Origin: Lotus japonicus
Taxonomy: Eukaryota > Streptophyta > Magnoliopsida > Fabales > Fabaceae
DNA length: 64,000 nucleotides
Assembly: GCF_012489685.1 (NCBI RefSeq)
Contig: NC_080042.1
Location: forward strand, 16,134,150 to 16,198,149
Direction: 5' to 3'
The notes beneath the pieces were generated by a model that did not search any database, was not told where the DNA came from, and saw only the letters and a list, made by a program, of their open reading frames with translations. Positions 43,595 through 56,530 of this stretch are shown piece by piece; position 1 is the first letter of the stretch; every line of letters starts with the position of its first letter. Made by a program: the position numbers and the translations under genes.

Positions 43595-46500
43595 TGTAAC
43601 GCCACAATTTCTCAACTGAGGAATCACATTAGTAACCTAACAAAGTCTAAGGACTATTCTGCAATCCCTAAATCCAAGGGTATTTTTTTTAAAATGAGAA
43701 TGAATCCCATAGGGTTGGAAACATATCATAACTTTATTTAAATAACCTGTTTCCCGATATATAGTAATAATAGTTTACAACACCATAAGTAAGGTTCAGA
43801 ATAAACATGCGCACTTTAACAGTGGCGGAAGCAAGGCTTTAATAACAGAGTTCTCATATAAAAAAGGAGACTCAAACATAGTCCACAAGAAGAGAAGCAA
43901 AGCTGCTTCTCACACCTCTACTCCACCGCTTACAACTCGATCTCCAACTCGAGCAGCTAAGCCTCGGCGGAAGGATCTCCATCGCCTAACAGCGTTAAGC
44001 GCCCAAACAACAAGTAGCAAATAGAAAGGGTTAACTCCATGCAATTACCATGTATAAAAGAGAAAATCATGCTATTCAACTCTAATTACTTATCATGGTA
44101 AATAACTAGCAACATAACTCAACTCATATATCAACAACTTAAACATAGATTAACTCAGATAATAATAACCTCAACAATGTATCATCAAATCAGATATCAA
44201 TAAACTGATAACAAGAATCCAACAACATAGGGTCAGGTGTAAGTTTCCTATAATGCAACTATATGCTGCTACCAAAATGGATCGATCAATAACGTCTCTC
44301 AAGACGGGACAGACATGTGGAACGACAACCACTGAATGCCACTTAATATCGCCTCACAAGACGGGACAACTATGTGGAACGACAACCACTGGATGCCACT
44401 TAATAACGCCACGAAGGACGGGACAGAAATGTGGAACGACAACCACTGAATGCCACTTAATAACGCCACGAAGGACGGGACAGACATGTGGAACGACAAC
44501 CACTGAATGCCACTTAATATCGCCTCACAAGACGGGACAACCATGTGGAACGACAACCACTGGATGCCACTTAATAACGCCACGAAGAACGGGACAGACA
44601 TGTGGAACGACAACCACTGAATGCCACTTAATAACGCCACGAAGGACGGGACAGACATGTGGAACGACAACCACTGAATGCCACTTAATATCGCCTCACA
44701 AGACGGGACAACCATGTGGAACGACAACCACTGGATGCCACTTAATAACGCCATGAAGGACGGGACAGACATGTGGAACGACAACCACTGAATGCCACTT
44801 AATAACGCCACGAAGGACGGGACAGACATGTGGAACGACAACCATTGAATGCCACTTAATAGAAGACGGGACAACCATGTGGAACGACAACCACTGGATG
44901 CCACTTAATAACGCCACGAAGGACGGGACAGACATTTGGAACGACAACCACTGAATGCCACTTAATAACGCCACGAAGGACGGGACAGACATGTGGAACG
45001 ACAACCACTGAATGCCACTTAATATCGCCTCACAAGGCGGGACAACCAGGTGAACACAATCACCTAACCGCCACTTATTGCGCCACACAAGGCGGGACAT
45101 TCGGGTGGACACAACCACCTCATTGCCGCTTATCGCCACACAAGACGGAACAACCAGGTGAACACAATCACCTGATCGCCTCTCAGGCTTAGGCCCTATA
45201 TGCCAAGTCCGTCAACAACAATGCCCAAACCAATTATTAATTCGGAGTAACCACATGTTATTCCTATTATCAACGAACATAAATCAATTCAATTGCATAC
45301 CAACTCAGTTCAATGACAGAAATCAGTAAACGGCCGAAACCTCTCAGAAAACGGAGACACACGTCTCAATAAGTTCACTCAGCCGAAGCCTCCAGAAAAC
45401 ATTTGGCACCAGCCTCAGAAACAGTCAACATAAGCAAGCATACAATATTTTAATCAACGCCAATCAAATTAAACATCTTTATCTCAAGCGCATGCAGTGC
45501 GAATAAATCATGCAAGACTCAAAGACGCGCTAAAACCGAGTTACCCTTACCTTCGTGAGTAGTAGTAGTGCATAAAAATTGCGAACCTCGTGGCCCTTTA
45601 GATCTTAGAAAATTAATCGCTTTTGTAAATGCTATACTTCAAGATCCTAGCTTTCCAAAACTCAAGAATCTCCTCACACTCAAGACAACCACTCAAGAAT
45701 TTTCACTAAAAATAAATCACACATAACAAGTGTGTTTGTATCCTCTCGTGTGTATTTTCAATTGCTTCTGTGTATCTCTTCCAAAGCAATTCACGTTGAT
45801 ATACATAGGCTTCAGCCAAGCAGGAGGTGGCAACGGAGCATGCACCAAGCAGGAGGTGTGGAACATGCAGCAAACAATCATCACGTGGAGGCTTGGAGGA
45901 TAGGCATAATGGAACAAGCATGAGGTGCAATGCTTTGGAGAGTAACAGGTAAAAAGCCTATGTAAGGAGGAGGTGGTGTGTTTGGAAGAAATCCACCATG
46001 CAAACAAGCATGAGGTGCCATGTTAGAAACATGCAAATAAGCAGGATTTGTCCAGTTTCTTTTTCTGAATTAGAGGTTTATGAGAGGGTGAACGGCTGTC
46101 CTTGGTCTAGGTGTCGAGTAGTCATGGGTTGTAGTGTGTGTTGTGTCAAGATTTGAGTGGGGAGTTGGGCACGTGGTACTCCCCCAAAGGCCACGAGAAT
46201 TCTGACAAAAGAATGGTAAATGAATACTAAAACAAAGTTGGAATCAGAATGGCTAGACTTATAGGATAAAGTAAAGTGTTAGTGTTAACTGGATAGTGTA
46301 GAATTTAACTCATAGAGCTATAGAAAAAAAATATTAGGAATATGAATCATTATCCAAAAAATTATTAGGGATTCTATGATATAATCTATGATCACTTTGA
46401 GCAAGTTTAAGTGATCAAGTGTAGAACTGTTAACAATTTATATAAGATATATATATTAAACTTTCTGGCAGCATTCTTCTTTCTTTTTCTATTTTAAGTC

Positions 46501-46730
46501 ACTTACGTGACTCTTATTCTTCTCTTTTTTTTTTTCTCTCTTTTCTTCTAACTTTCAATTTTTCTTTTCTATTATTTATTTGTTTAGAAAAATAATATTA
46601 TTAATAATACACTCATTTATATAAACACACAAGGCACAATTAACATATCAACTTAAGCTTAATAGCGTTTATCGCTATTAAACCGATAAATAACTAGTTA
46701 ATTAATCGCATAAATTGTCCGGGTCTTACA
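43595..46730 (-). repeat. 3' LTR of the inner gypsy element
   Basis: 3136 bp, with a 57-bp tandem array. Near its transcription start the TATA-like box is GATATACATAGG (plus strand, about 45797-45808), changed from the better box in the other LTR. Confidence 0.88.
44303..45178. repeat. 57-bp tandem array in the 3' LTR
   Basis: About 15 units, each with GACGGGACA, GTGGAACGACAACCAC and TGCCACTTAATA. Units differ as GAATGCC or GGATGCC and ATCGCCTCACAA or AACGCCACGAAG. They alternate to give a 171-bp higher-order period. One copy near 44864 is shortened. Because 57 is a multiple of three, long ORFs appear on both strands (19-residue repeat); these are not genes. Confidence 0.95.
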
Positions 46731-46767
46731 TTACTACCCTCCAAAAAGAAAGTTTCGCCCTCGAAAC

Positions 46768-47704
46768 TTAAGCCTCAACGAAAAGTTCCGGATACTGATC
46801 CCTAATCTTCTCTTCTAGCTCCCAAGTGGCATCGTCCGTCACTTGATTCCAAATTACTTTCACCAAAGGGAACTGCTTGTTCCTTAGCTGCTTGATCCTA
46901 CGTTCTATGATCCTTCGAGTATATTAGAATGTCGTCGATGAACACCACCACGAAACGATCCAAAAATGAGTAGAATATCCTATTCATGTAATCCATGAAT
47001 ACAGCAGGTGCAATCGTGACTCCAAGAAGCATCACAAAGTACTCGTAGTGTCTATAGCGCGTCCTAAAAGCGGTATTTTGGATATCCTCGTCCTTGACTC
47101 TAATCTGGTGGTATCCCGATCTCAAGTCAATCTTCGAGAAAACAACAGCACCCCTAAACTGTTCCAATATGTCATCAATCTTTGACAACATATATCGATT
47201 CTTTATCATGACCTTGTTCAACTGTCGATAATCCACGCAAGGTCGTGATCGTCTGTCTTTCTTTTTCACTAACAGTACTGGCGCTCCCCATGGAGAAATG
47301 CTAGGTTGTATGGACCCTTTCTTGGTTAAGTCCTCAAGTTGATTCTTTAGCTCGGTCAGTTCAGCCGGTGCCATTCGATACGATGCAATTGATATGGGCC
47401 CGGTGCCTAGGACCACATCAATAGTGAATTCTACGTCTCCGACTGAGGGTATTCTAGGTACATCCTCGGGGAATATATCTTCAAAGTCTTGCACGACGAC
47501 AACTCCTTGCACTCCATTCTCCTTAGTCCCCACCATAGATGTAGCCAAAAGAGAACTCAAAGCCCCTTTTCTCAAAGAAAGCTTTGAAAAGTACGAGTTC
47601 AAGAACTCGGCGAGTCCAGTATCGGGGAAGATAACTACCTTATTGGTGCAATCAATAAGAACATGGTGGTGGGACAGCCAATCCATGCTTATGATTACAT
47701 CCAA
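46768..47704 (-). pseudogene. Inner gypsy pol remnant: partial RT joined to integrase tail
   Basis: The frame runs through the Ty3/gypsy RT motifs: [33 protein letters not shown] and [10 protein letters not shown]. It ends at TAG (46898-46900) just after the FIDD motif. Directly downstream another frame reads KQLRNK, PLVKVIW, ATWELEEK and ends at TAA 46768-46770. That is the usual C-terminus of Tekay/Del-type integrase. RNase H and the integrase core are missing, deleted between two GGATCA repeats. Confidence 0.85.
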
Positions 47705-49157
47705 TCCCCTTTAGAGGTAAACAGATAAAGTTTGCTACAAACTTCTTATCTAGGTATGTCCAAGGACACTCTAAACATGCAGTCTTAGCTACTAGACTCT
47801 TAGAAGCAGGGATAGATACTATTAGGTCAAACGGTAACTTTGACACATCTATCTTTAACCTCTTCGCAAAAGCTAAGTCTATAAAAGAATGTGTAGCACC
47901 AGAATCAAATAGCGCGATAAGGGAATTACCCGCAATCTCGCAGGTACTGCGGATTAGACCATCGTCCTCCTCAGCTTCAGTTCCACTGATCGAGTAGACC
48001 CTTCCTCCAGCAGTAGGCCTTCTAGCCCCAGTAGTATTCACAGCAGCCTCAACTTTAGGAGCCCTACACTCTACAACAGTGTGACCAGGCTTCTTACACT
48101 TCCGACAAATCATCTCAGGGCAGTTGTTAGCATAATGCCCCATTTTGTTGCACCTGAAGCAAGTCACATCCTCCCGATTTGCAGGTGGGGTTCTCAGTGC
48201 AATTGCATTACCACCCGTAGGATAAAAGGAGCCAGACGTTGTCCCCCTATCCTGAGGACGAAAGTATGGCTTCTTCTGAAAGTGCTTACCCTTGTCACCT
48301 CTTCCTTGGTTAGTCCTAGCCGGACCTCCACTTCCTTGGTAAGGCTTGTTCAGGCCTTGGAACCTGCCCCTTGCATTGTCAATGGCCTCAATCCCCTTGG
48401 TCTTCTCCACCAGCACTTGATAGCGATTCAGTCCTAGCGGTTGCACCGCCCTCTGCAGCTCATAACTCAGCCCATCAATGAAGCGCTCACACATATAGCC
48501 TTCATCTGTCTGTCCTCTAAAGTAGCGAAAATGTTTCGCCAACGACTCCAATTTTGCAGCATACTCAGCAACGGTCATACCCCCCTGACGGAGCCTCAGA
48601 AACTGTGCCTCCTTAGCAGCTCTGGCACTAGCAGGAAAGTACTTATCCAGAAAAGCTCTACAGAAACACTCCCAAGTGATGGCTTGCTGGTCAGCCTCCA
48701 ACATAGCTCTAGCCCCCCGCCACCAATACTCAGCTTCACCCGTTAGCAGGTAGGTTGCATAATCAACTTTCATCTCTGCAGTTGTACGCAAGAAGGTAAA
48801 GATCTTCTCCAACTCTTGGAGCCATAAGTCTGCCTCTTCCGGGTCGAAGCCCCCAGCGTACTTCGGTGGATCCCGACGCTTGAAATCATTCAGACCCCTG
48901 GTCTGAGCAGCAGCTAGTTCACGTTCCTCCCGCTGAACACGGCGAGCATTCTCTTCAGCTTGGTTTTGGGCAGCCACCAAAACCGCAGTAGCAGCACGTT
49001 GAGCTTCAGCTTCCTCTCGTGCAGCAGTGTTAGTAACTTGTTGTGCCATAAGGGCAGTCAGATTAGCAATAGCTTGCTCCATCGGATTCATGTTGTCTGA
49101 ACCTTGAGTCTCGTTCAGTTGTGGAAACCTCCTGTTCCTGTTTTCATGAACAGTCAA
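47652..49157 (-). pseudogene. Inner gypsy Gag-protease with frameshift
   Basis: The 501-aa frame starts MTVHENRNR. It has a Retrotrans_gag domain (DPPKYAGGFDPEEADLWL at about 96-113, AEYWWRG, FLDKYFP), two CCHC knuckles (CFRCNKMGHYANNC, CRKCKKPGHTVVEC) and the aspartic protease motif FDSGATHSFI. A one-base insertion at about 47702-47708 (AAGGGGATTGG) shifts it off the pol frame, which resumes with DVIISMDWL. Gag itself is intact. Confidence 0.88.
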
Positions 49158-49408
49158 AGACTACAACAGATACTCAGGTCAGAAAAACACAAAGTTCTAT
49201 AGTAACTAACTATGTATATACTTATATCAAATGTATAATTAGCAATAACTAACATAAGGTTATTCACCTACGAACAACCTTCAAGAATAGTTTATATAAA
49301 CAGTAACTAAGCACACTCTTCCTCCGATTCACACCCCATCAATCGGTCTCAGAGTTCAAACATCTTAAGCAGAAACTCTACCCAAAAGCTCTGGTTATCT
49401 AGACCAAA
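49158..49408. other. 5' leader of the inner gypsy element
   Basis: Non-coding leader between the primer-binding site and gag. Confidence 0.6.
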
Positions 49409-49420
49409 GCTCTGATACCA
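49409..49420 (-). other. Primer-binding site, inner gypsy
   Basis: Minus strand reads TGGTATCAGAGC four bases from the LTR, an initiator tRNA-Met match. Confidence 0.85.
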
Positions 49421-50133
49421 CAATTGTAACACCCCAATTTCTCAACTGAGGAATCACATTAGTAACCTAACAAAGTCTAAGGACTATTCTGCAATCCCTA
49501 AAATCCAAGGGTATTTTTTTTAAAATGAGAATGAATCCCATAGGGTTGGAAACATATCATAACTTTATTTAAATAACCTGTTTCCCGATATATAGTAATA
49601 ATAGTTTACAACACCATAAGTAAGGTTCAGAATAAACATGCGCACTTTAACAGTGGCGGAAGCAAGGCTTTAATAACAGAGTTCTCATATAAAAAAGGAG
49701 ACTCAAACATAGTCCACAAGAAGAGAAGCAAAGCTGCTTCTCACACCTCTACTCCACCGCTTACAACTCGATCTCCAACTCGAGCAGCTAAGCCTCGGCG
49801 GAAGGATCTCCATCGCCTAACAGCGTTAAGCGCCCAAACAACAAGTAGCAAATAGAAAGGGTTAACTCCATGCAATTACCATGTATAAAAGAGAAAATCA
49901 TGCTATTCAACTCTAATTACTTAGCATGGTAAATAACTAGCAACATAACTCAACTCATATATCAACAACTTAAACATAGATTAACTCAGATAATAATAAC
50001 CTCAACAATGTATCATCAAATCAGATATCAATAAACCGATAACTAGAATCCAACACCATAGGGTCAGGTGTTAGTTTCCTATAATGCAACTATATGCTGC
50101 TACCAAAATGGATCGATCAATAACGTCTCTCAA

Positions 50134-51009
50134 GACGGGACAGACATGTGGAACGACAACCACTGAATGCCACTTAATATCGCCTCACAAGATGGGACAA
50201 CTATGTGGAACGACAACCACTGGATGCCACTTAATAACGCCACGAAGGACGGGACAGACATGTGGAACGACAACCACTGAATGCCACTTAATAACGCCAC
50301 GAAGGACGGGACAGACATGTGGAACGACAACCACTGAATGCCACTTAATATCGCCTCACAAGACGGGACAACCATGTGGAACGACAACCACTGGATGCCA
50401 CTTAATAACGCCACGAAGAACGGGACAGACATGTGGAACGACAACCACTGAATGCCACTTAATAACGCCACGAAGGACGGGACAGACATGTGGAACGACA
50501 ACCACTGAATGCCACTTAATATCGCCTCACAAGACGGGACAACCATGTGGAACGACAACCACTGGATGCCACTTAATAACGCCATGAAGGACGGGACAGA
50601 CATGTGGAACGACAACCACTGAATGCCACTTAATAACGCCACGAAGGACGGGACAGACATGTGGAACGACAACCACTGAATGCCACTTAATACAAGACGG
50701 GACAACCATGTGGAACGACAACCACTGGATGCCACTTAATAACGCCACGAAGGACGGGACAGACATGTGGAACGACAACCACTGAATGCCACTTAATAAC
50801 GCCACGAAGGACGGGACAGACATGTGGAACGACAACCACTGAATGCCACTTAATATCGCCTCACAAGGCGGGACAACCAGGTGAACACAATCACCTAACC
50901 GCCACTTATTGCGCCACACAAGGCGGGATATTCGGGTGGACACAAAAACCTCATTGCCGCTTATCGCCACACAAGACGGAACAACTAGGTGAACACAATC
51001 ACCTGATCG
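50134..51009. repeat. 57-bp tandem array in the 5' LTR
   Basis: The same array and order of unit types as 44303-45178, so the array predates the insertion and was copied by reverse transcription. Confidence 0.95.
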
Positions 51010-51394
51010 CCTCTCAGGCTTAGGCCCTATATGCCAAGTCCGTCAACAACAATGCCCAAACCAATTATTAATTCGGAGTAACCACATGTTATTCCTATTA
51101 TCAACGAACATAAATCAATTCAATTGCATACCAACTCAGTTCAATGACAGAAACTAGTAAACGGCCGAAGCCTCCAGAAAACATTTGGCACAAGCCTCAG
51201 AAACAGTCAACATAAGCAAGCATACAATATTTTAATCAACGCCAATCAAATTAAACATCTTTATCTCATGCGCATGCAGTGCGAATAAATCATGCAAGAC
51301 TCAAAGACGCGCTAAAACCGAGTTACCCTTACCTTCGTGAGTAGTAGTAGTGCATAGAAATTGCGAACCTCGTGGCCCTTTAGATCTTAGAAAA

Positions 51395-52380
51395 TTAGGA
51401 TTATACCCGTGCGTTGCACGAAGGGTACTGGGATTTCATTTCGGACATGATTATTTTGATAAAACACGACTTAATAGTTCGTTCATTGCCAAAATAAATG
51501 TCACGAAACCTCATTAAATACATAATCTAATAATTTTTGTTGTTATTTATAATCATGTTTTATTGTATGCTATTATGAAAAAATTCCAATGGATAAAGAG
51601 TGAAGTATGACATTACGTTTTCACTGGAAATCTTAAGACATTGAGTACATGAGTCTAATCTCTAATTTTAGCTTTTTGCAGCTCATACATATGAATTTAC
51701 TTACATTGGAAATAAACTGGTCAAAATTGGGGTTTAAATAAATCTGAACATTCAAACGTACATTAATACATATATTCATTGATGGTATGTGGGTGTGCCA
51801 CAAATAGAGCAGTAGAAACTATTATCCCATTATCATATCAAGTATGCTCGGTTTTTTCGTTGTAGAAATGCAAAAAATGGTAGTCGGTTGGATATAAATC
51901 TAAAACTGAATTTAAACGTAAAATTTAGAACTAAAAAATCTGCCTCATTGTTATGGCTGAGATATTTATGATAATTTTTAAACAAAGAAGAATACTTGAG
52001 AAAAATTAGAATAATTTTTAAACAAAGTAGCTGCTGCATCCAAACCTTCACACAAATGTTTCTTACTGGATTTAGTCTACCATCTATAAAGTTTAAACTG
52101 CATTTAGAAACATGTCATTAAACAATATGATTTATTTTTTCTGGTTCCACCACCTCTTTTCTCAATATCAAGATTGGTGTTATACGCGAAGGATTACCCT
52201 TAGCAAAATTGAGACCAAAGAGCCAACAAATTTTCAGCCAAAAGCAACTACGAATAATAACTACCAAAAATAGGAGTATGTTTGATAATCCCAACCTTTT
52301 CTTGGAGACAATGAAATCAAAAGTCACTGAAATAACACATTACTACATGGTCCTGCTAGAAATACATTGATTCATGTCTT
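51395..52380. other. Helitron 3' segment, no gene seen
   Basis: AT-rich, with the 3' hairpin at its outer end (about 51406-51420). No exon was recognised. Confidence 0.6.
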
Positions 52381-52521
52381 TCAAAAGCAATCAATCTGTT
52401 CAGCATCTTTCTTCTTCTTTGACACTCTGTATCCACCAACAACACACGCATGGTCGCGCTCAAATGGTTCAAGGGTGACTTGCTCAGCAGGCTTAAATTG
52501 ATTTGCCTTCAGCTTGATCAC
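52381..52521 (-). pseudogene. Captured fibrillarin C-terminal exon
   Basis: Reading minus, the frame contains [19 protein letters not shown] and VVGGYR, the conserved C-terminus of fibrillarin (the C/D-box snoRNP 2'-O-methyltransferase). It then has a changed tail KKKKDAEQ and ends TGA at 52381-52383. The upstream residues are diverged. Confidence 0.8.
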
Positions 52522-52965
52522 TTCAATTTAAAAATGATTCAATTATTTGTTCTTGATATAAGAAAAATAGCATCTAAAATATTCCAAAAGGACAATATTA
52601 TATATATTTTTAAATTAATCCAGGTGCTCGTAGAAGCTAAATGATCAATTACCACACATGCTCACATATTAGAATCTAAAACCATTATGATTACTTTATA
52701 TTATATTGCAATTCCATGAAGAAAAAGGAGCATAGTGGTGCAACCAAACAGGCAAAACTCAATTTTATAGATAAAACTATCTCTATGAAATGAATTCCAA
52801 TTCATCCCCCAAAATCCTCTCATCATTGTTAAGATTACCGGTCTCAGATAGGATTAGAAATAAATTAACAATGAAAAAGAAGTAAGTGAACACTGAAGGA
52901 GATTTCAGAACAAATAACAATGATTAAGGATTAAACACATCACTGAATGAGAACTCAGATGACTC

Positions 52966-53037
52966 CTACTGCCAATCCTTTCTGATATGAAACGTGTAGT
53001 CGATCTCCAAGTAGCACTTGTTGTCATCATCAACAAA
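52966..53037 (-). pseudogene. Captured RhoGDI exon
   Basis: After an AG acceptor the frame reads FVDDDNKCYLEIDYTFHI then RKDW, typical of plant Rho GDP-dissociation inhibitor, and ends at TAG 52966-52968. Confidence 0.85.
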
Positions 53038-53930
53038 CTGAAAAAAGGAGAAACAAAATAGGAAGTCAAATAGTTCACATTCAACAACAAAAATGAAAGC
53101 AAAGCAATCTTTGAGCATATTAAAGAGTGTGCATTATTGCTACTATTCGTAGTTAAGTAATCATATTTGAAGTTCCATCAGAATTAAAGCCTTCTACCAA
53201 AAAAGTGACTCAGAAATTTTGAAAAAGTGGTTGAAACTTGAAAGGGTGCACATGAAGTCTGGTGCCAAATTTATTAGAACATTTTTTTATGGTCTGATAG
53301 ATGCAAAACATACATGAAATCAGCTTCACTTGATTTTCTAAACATGTCCTCAAATTACTCTAATATGGAAACATATCAGTGTCGAACCCAAACCCTCTCT
53401 AGCGGGCCAGTGTAATTGTCTATCCCCATTTGGCGTCTCCTCCTCTATTCCACCAAATAAAATTATGACATAACATTTAAAAACTACCAATTTAAGGTTA
53501 ATTCTGTCATATTCATGCTTACATGACACAATTTTAATAGTGAAAGAAGAAATGAGACACCAAATGAGGACAAAGAATCTAATGAACGGTCACGATCTCA
53601 AATGAAGGTAAATCAGCTAGAGGTTCGATAAAAGTCAAGTTTAGGATTTAGGATTAACTCTTTTTCTTAATCTGTACTCAGTAAGTAGCTGTTCTCTGGT
53701 GAAAATCGTGAAAGCAGCAGATCATTGCAGGCAGGCATAGGTCCCCACAATTTACATAGTTTTTCAAATAATATCTCATGAAAATGCATGGGGATAGTAA
53801 ATGCACAGAAGTTACCAATTTTATCCATTTGTCTTTAAGACTAAATTTCAAACAGTATGCAGCATTGCAGTGAGTAATTAGTAATTACTCTACTTTAGTG
53901 TTAAGGAAGCGCATCACATGTGAAAATTAC

Positions 53931-54111
53931 CTTACTTCTAGCTGAATATGCCCTTCTAGCAAATATTCCAGATGGTGTTGTCTCATCAGGCATCTCATGT
54001 GTGTAAGGATCGGTTTGGGGGCTGAATGTTCCAATCATTTCCTTACTGCTGTCAACTGTAACAAAATGACCTCCTGTTTTGAGAAAATATGAAGCATTCA
54101 GCCCTAGAATT
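53931..54111 (-). pseudogene. Chimeric fibrillarin/RhoGDI exon
   Basis: From an AG acceptor at 54112-54113 the frame reads ILGLNASYFLKTGGHFV (fibrillarin). It then continues without a stop as VDSSKEMIGTFSPQ, TPSGIFARRAYSARSK (RhoGDI) to a GT donor at 53930-53929. The junction is near 54056. The RhoGDI exon at 52966-53037 would follow in frame, then the fibrillarin end at 52381-52521. RhoGDI sequence is thus embedded within fibrillarin sequence. Confidence 0.8.
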
Positions 54112-55026
54112 CTGGCAAGAAATTGATGCGTATCAGAATTTCGGGTTCACATCATCCAGGATGTCTTGAAGGGGAATCCGAGTAGCTCATCATATGCACA
54201 GATAAAGAAACAGACATGAGTGAAAAATACAAACTCGACCAAATAAAGTAGCTTATTTTGAGAAAAGTACGGGCTTGAAAAAATTAGAAATTTTGTGAGA
54301 CAAAATAGATATACACAAATCAATTATGAGAAGTGAAGTTTAAAAGATGTTCACAAATGCCAAAAGGCCAAGGATTCATGAAAATAGCCACTGCTGCTAT
54401 TGTTGCTTGTCTCTAGCAGATTCAAAGTCACTTTCTCAACTGGGTTTCTGGAATAAGATCAAAATAAAAATGAAACTACCACGTCTTTAAATATAACTAA
54501 AAGGGAATATGATTAATAGAAAAAGATATGGAGAACTTCACACCTTTGGCATTATAAACATTCTCTCAGTCATATTTTCTAAAACATTTTGATTGAGTAA
54601 TCAAATGGAAAAAATTAATACTTTCATTAACCACATCATAAACTCTATGTAGAACACAGGTCTACAATTACTGGAAATCTGGGATACAGATGCTGATTCT
54701 AGAAAAGTACCGTGAATATTTATTTGCATTAGAAAGAAACATCATGTCACAGGGTAATGTGTTAAGCCAATTCATAACTGCAATAAATAAATAATCAAAA
54801 TTTTGTATACATCAAAGTTCTAAGTCTCAATCCATCTCAGATCCCCCCACTTTATTTATGTAAAATTTATCATTCCGAGCACAAAAAAACCAAACAGATT
54901 GTTCAATTTCAAATCTACAAAACTGATTTAGGGAACTGATGATCAAACATCAACACATTACAAAACACACAAAGCGGACCCTTTATTCAAATCCACCCTC
55001 ATTCAAATAGGCAAATTAAGTACCTT

Positions 55027-55068
55027 TAGCCTCTGTTTTAAATCAGCATAATCTTCATTGCTCATGAT
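55027..55068 (-). other. Possible captured N-terminal exon, unidentified
   Basis: ATG then SNEDYADLKQRLK, ending at AAG before a GT donor. It is short and not assigned to a family. Confidence 0.3.
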
Positions 55069-55098
55069 TGGTTTTTCTCATAGCTGCTGGAATTATAC

Positions 55099-55266
55099 CA
55101 AGAAATTTTCGGCCCTTCAAAGCATCAATCCACTGTTCTGCAGCTCCATACAATGCAACACGCTCATCGGTGATATTGTGTTTCTTCTTCAATTTCTTTG
55201 ACACAAAATACATAGCTGCAGCCCCACCATACTTTGCCACTAACCTCTCAGATAAACTGAAATTGC
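55099..55266 (-). pseudogene. Captured mPGES-2-like exon
   Basis: Between AG and GT the frame reads NFSLSERLVAKYGGAAAMYF, VSKKLKKKHNITDER, then ALKGRKFLG. This matches plant membrane-associated prostaglandin E synthase 2-like (glutathione transferase fold) proteins. Only this exon was seen, and no stop within it. Confidence 0.75.
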
Positions 55267-56262
55267 CTGCATATTTAGAAGGAAGCTTCTAAAATTGTTT
55301 ATACATCATAACATGGCAGACTTGGGATAAAAAGAAGAGAAGCAGGGTATCAAGGAATACATAGGGAGTATGACTTAAAAATAACCATGCTTGTAACTGT
55401 TGATAAACATTGCTTCACAAAAGACATTCAATTAATGTAGTTTTTATCTTGCTTCACAAAAGACATTCAATTAATGTAGTTTTTATCTCTTAAACTGGGT
55501 AGGAAAAGCAGGAAAAGAAACTGAGGAGTGTATTAGTCTAGGATAAGTCGAAAGAAAACTTCCTCTCTCCCTCTTTTGGTATTCTTTAAAGATATACAAA
55601 TTTTACAGATGGGTATAGTTGAACCACAAAACAATTTGATGAAGAAGGAAGTCTTTTAGCATCCACAGCGACAGGTCAGAGTCCATCTCGTTGGGCATAT
55701 CTTATGTTCACTACAGAATAATCACAAATATGTATGAAGTAACTGTATGTAATGACTGATCTAATCTAATAAATAAATTCCTGCCATATTCGGAAAATGA
55801 TAGGAAATTCCAAGCAACATGAAATCAATGACAAAATGAAATATGCTCAAGGGTTGTTTTTTCTCTTTCTCTTTTTAGCTCCTGAAAAGTATAAAAAATA
55901 AAATTTGAAAAGGAGGAAGGATACGAATTGTAACGTTTTAGACTTGAGTTCAGGTCATCTGGGCAGAAACAGCTAGGCAAAGCCAAACAACACATATAAA
56001 AAAATATTCAACTTGATTAGAGAAACATAACAATTACAGAACAAACTTGACAGGCTGAAAGTTCTGATTATTTTATGTGTGACCATTAATGAGTCAAAAT
56101 CAATATCAATATGAACTATCCTGCTCAATCATGACTAAGCAACTATAATTGAGTTAAATGTATATCCACTGAGCAACAAACACATAGTCTCGCATACAGG
56201 TCCAGTTAGGCAACTTAGTTAATCACAGATTTAGAAAACTGAAATAAGAGCCAAAGACATAC

Positions 56263-56530
56263 CAATAAGATAGTCTGATTCACCTTCAGTTGAAAAAATC
56301 TCAGCAGTGTTCTTGAACGTAAAGACATTCATTGGTATCGAGGAGGCTAGTTCCAATATCACCTACGTTCTTTCATTGAAAAGAATCTTACACTCGTGTT
56401 CAGATGCCATAAAATTGCCACTATTGGCCACAACTGCAAAGGACGAAATTCTGTAAACCTTGCCTTCATGAAGCTCAGACTTGAATTTGGACATAGTTCC
56501 CTTCGGAGCAATTGCCTCAATTTTGTGACC
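56263..56530 (-). pseudogene. RPA1-like OB-fold exon in the Helitron
   Basis: After an AG acceptor the frame reads GHKIEAIAPKGTMSKF, ELHEGKVYRISSF, NSGNFMASEHECKILFNERT. This matches an RPA70/DUF223-type single-strand DNA-binding OB-fold. A TAG follows at about 56370, then SIPMNVFTFKNTAEIF in the same frame. RPA-like genes are frequent in plant Helitrons, so this could be the element's own decayed gene rather than a capture. Confidence 0.7.

Noticed and set aside
44253..45139. Repetitive ORFs on both strands in the gypsy LTR (also 50084-50970)
   Set aside because: The 57-bp unit is divisible by three, so frames stay open by chance; no start context or family.
44303..45178. CRISPR-like spacing of repeats
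   Set aside because: Units are contiguous without spacers, in a plant LTR.
45706..46007. Short minus-strand ORFs in the inner gypsy LTR (also 57520-57744)
   Set aside because: They lie near the LTR transcription start, with no domain; probably leader sequence.
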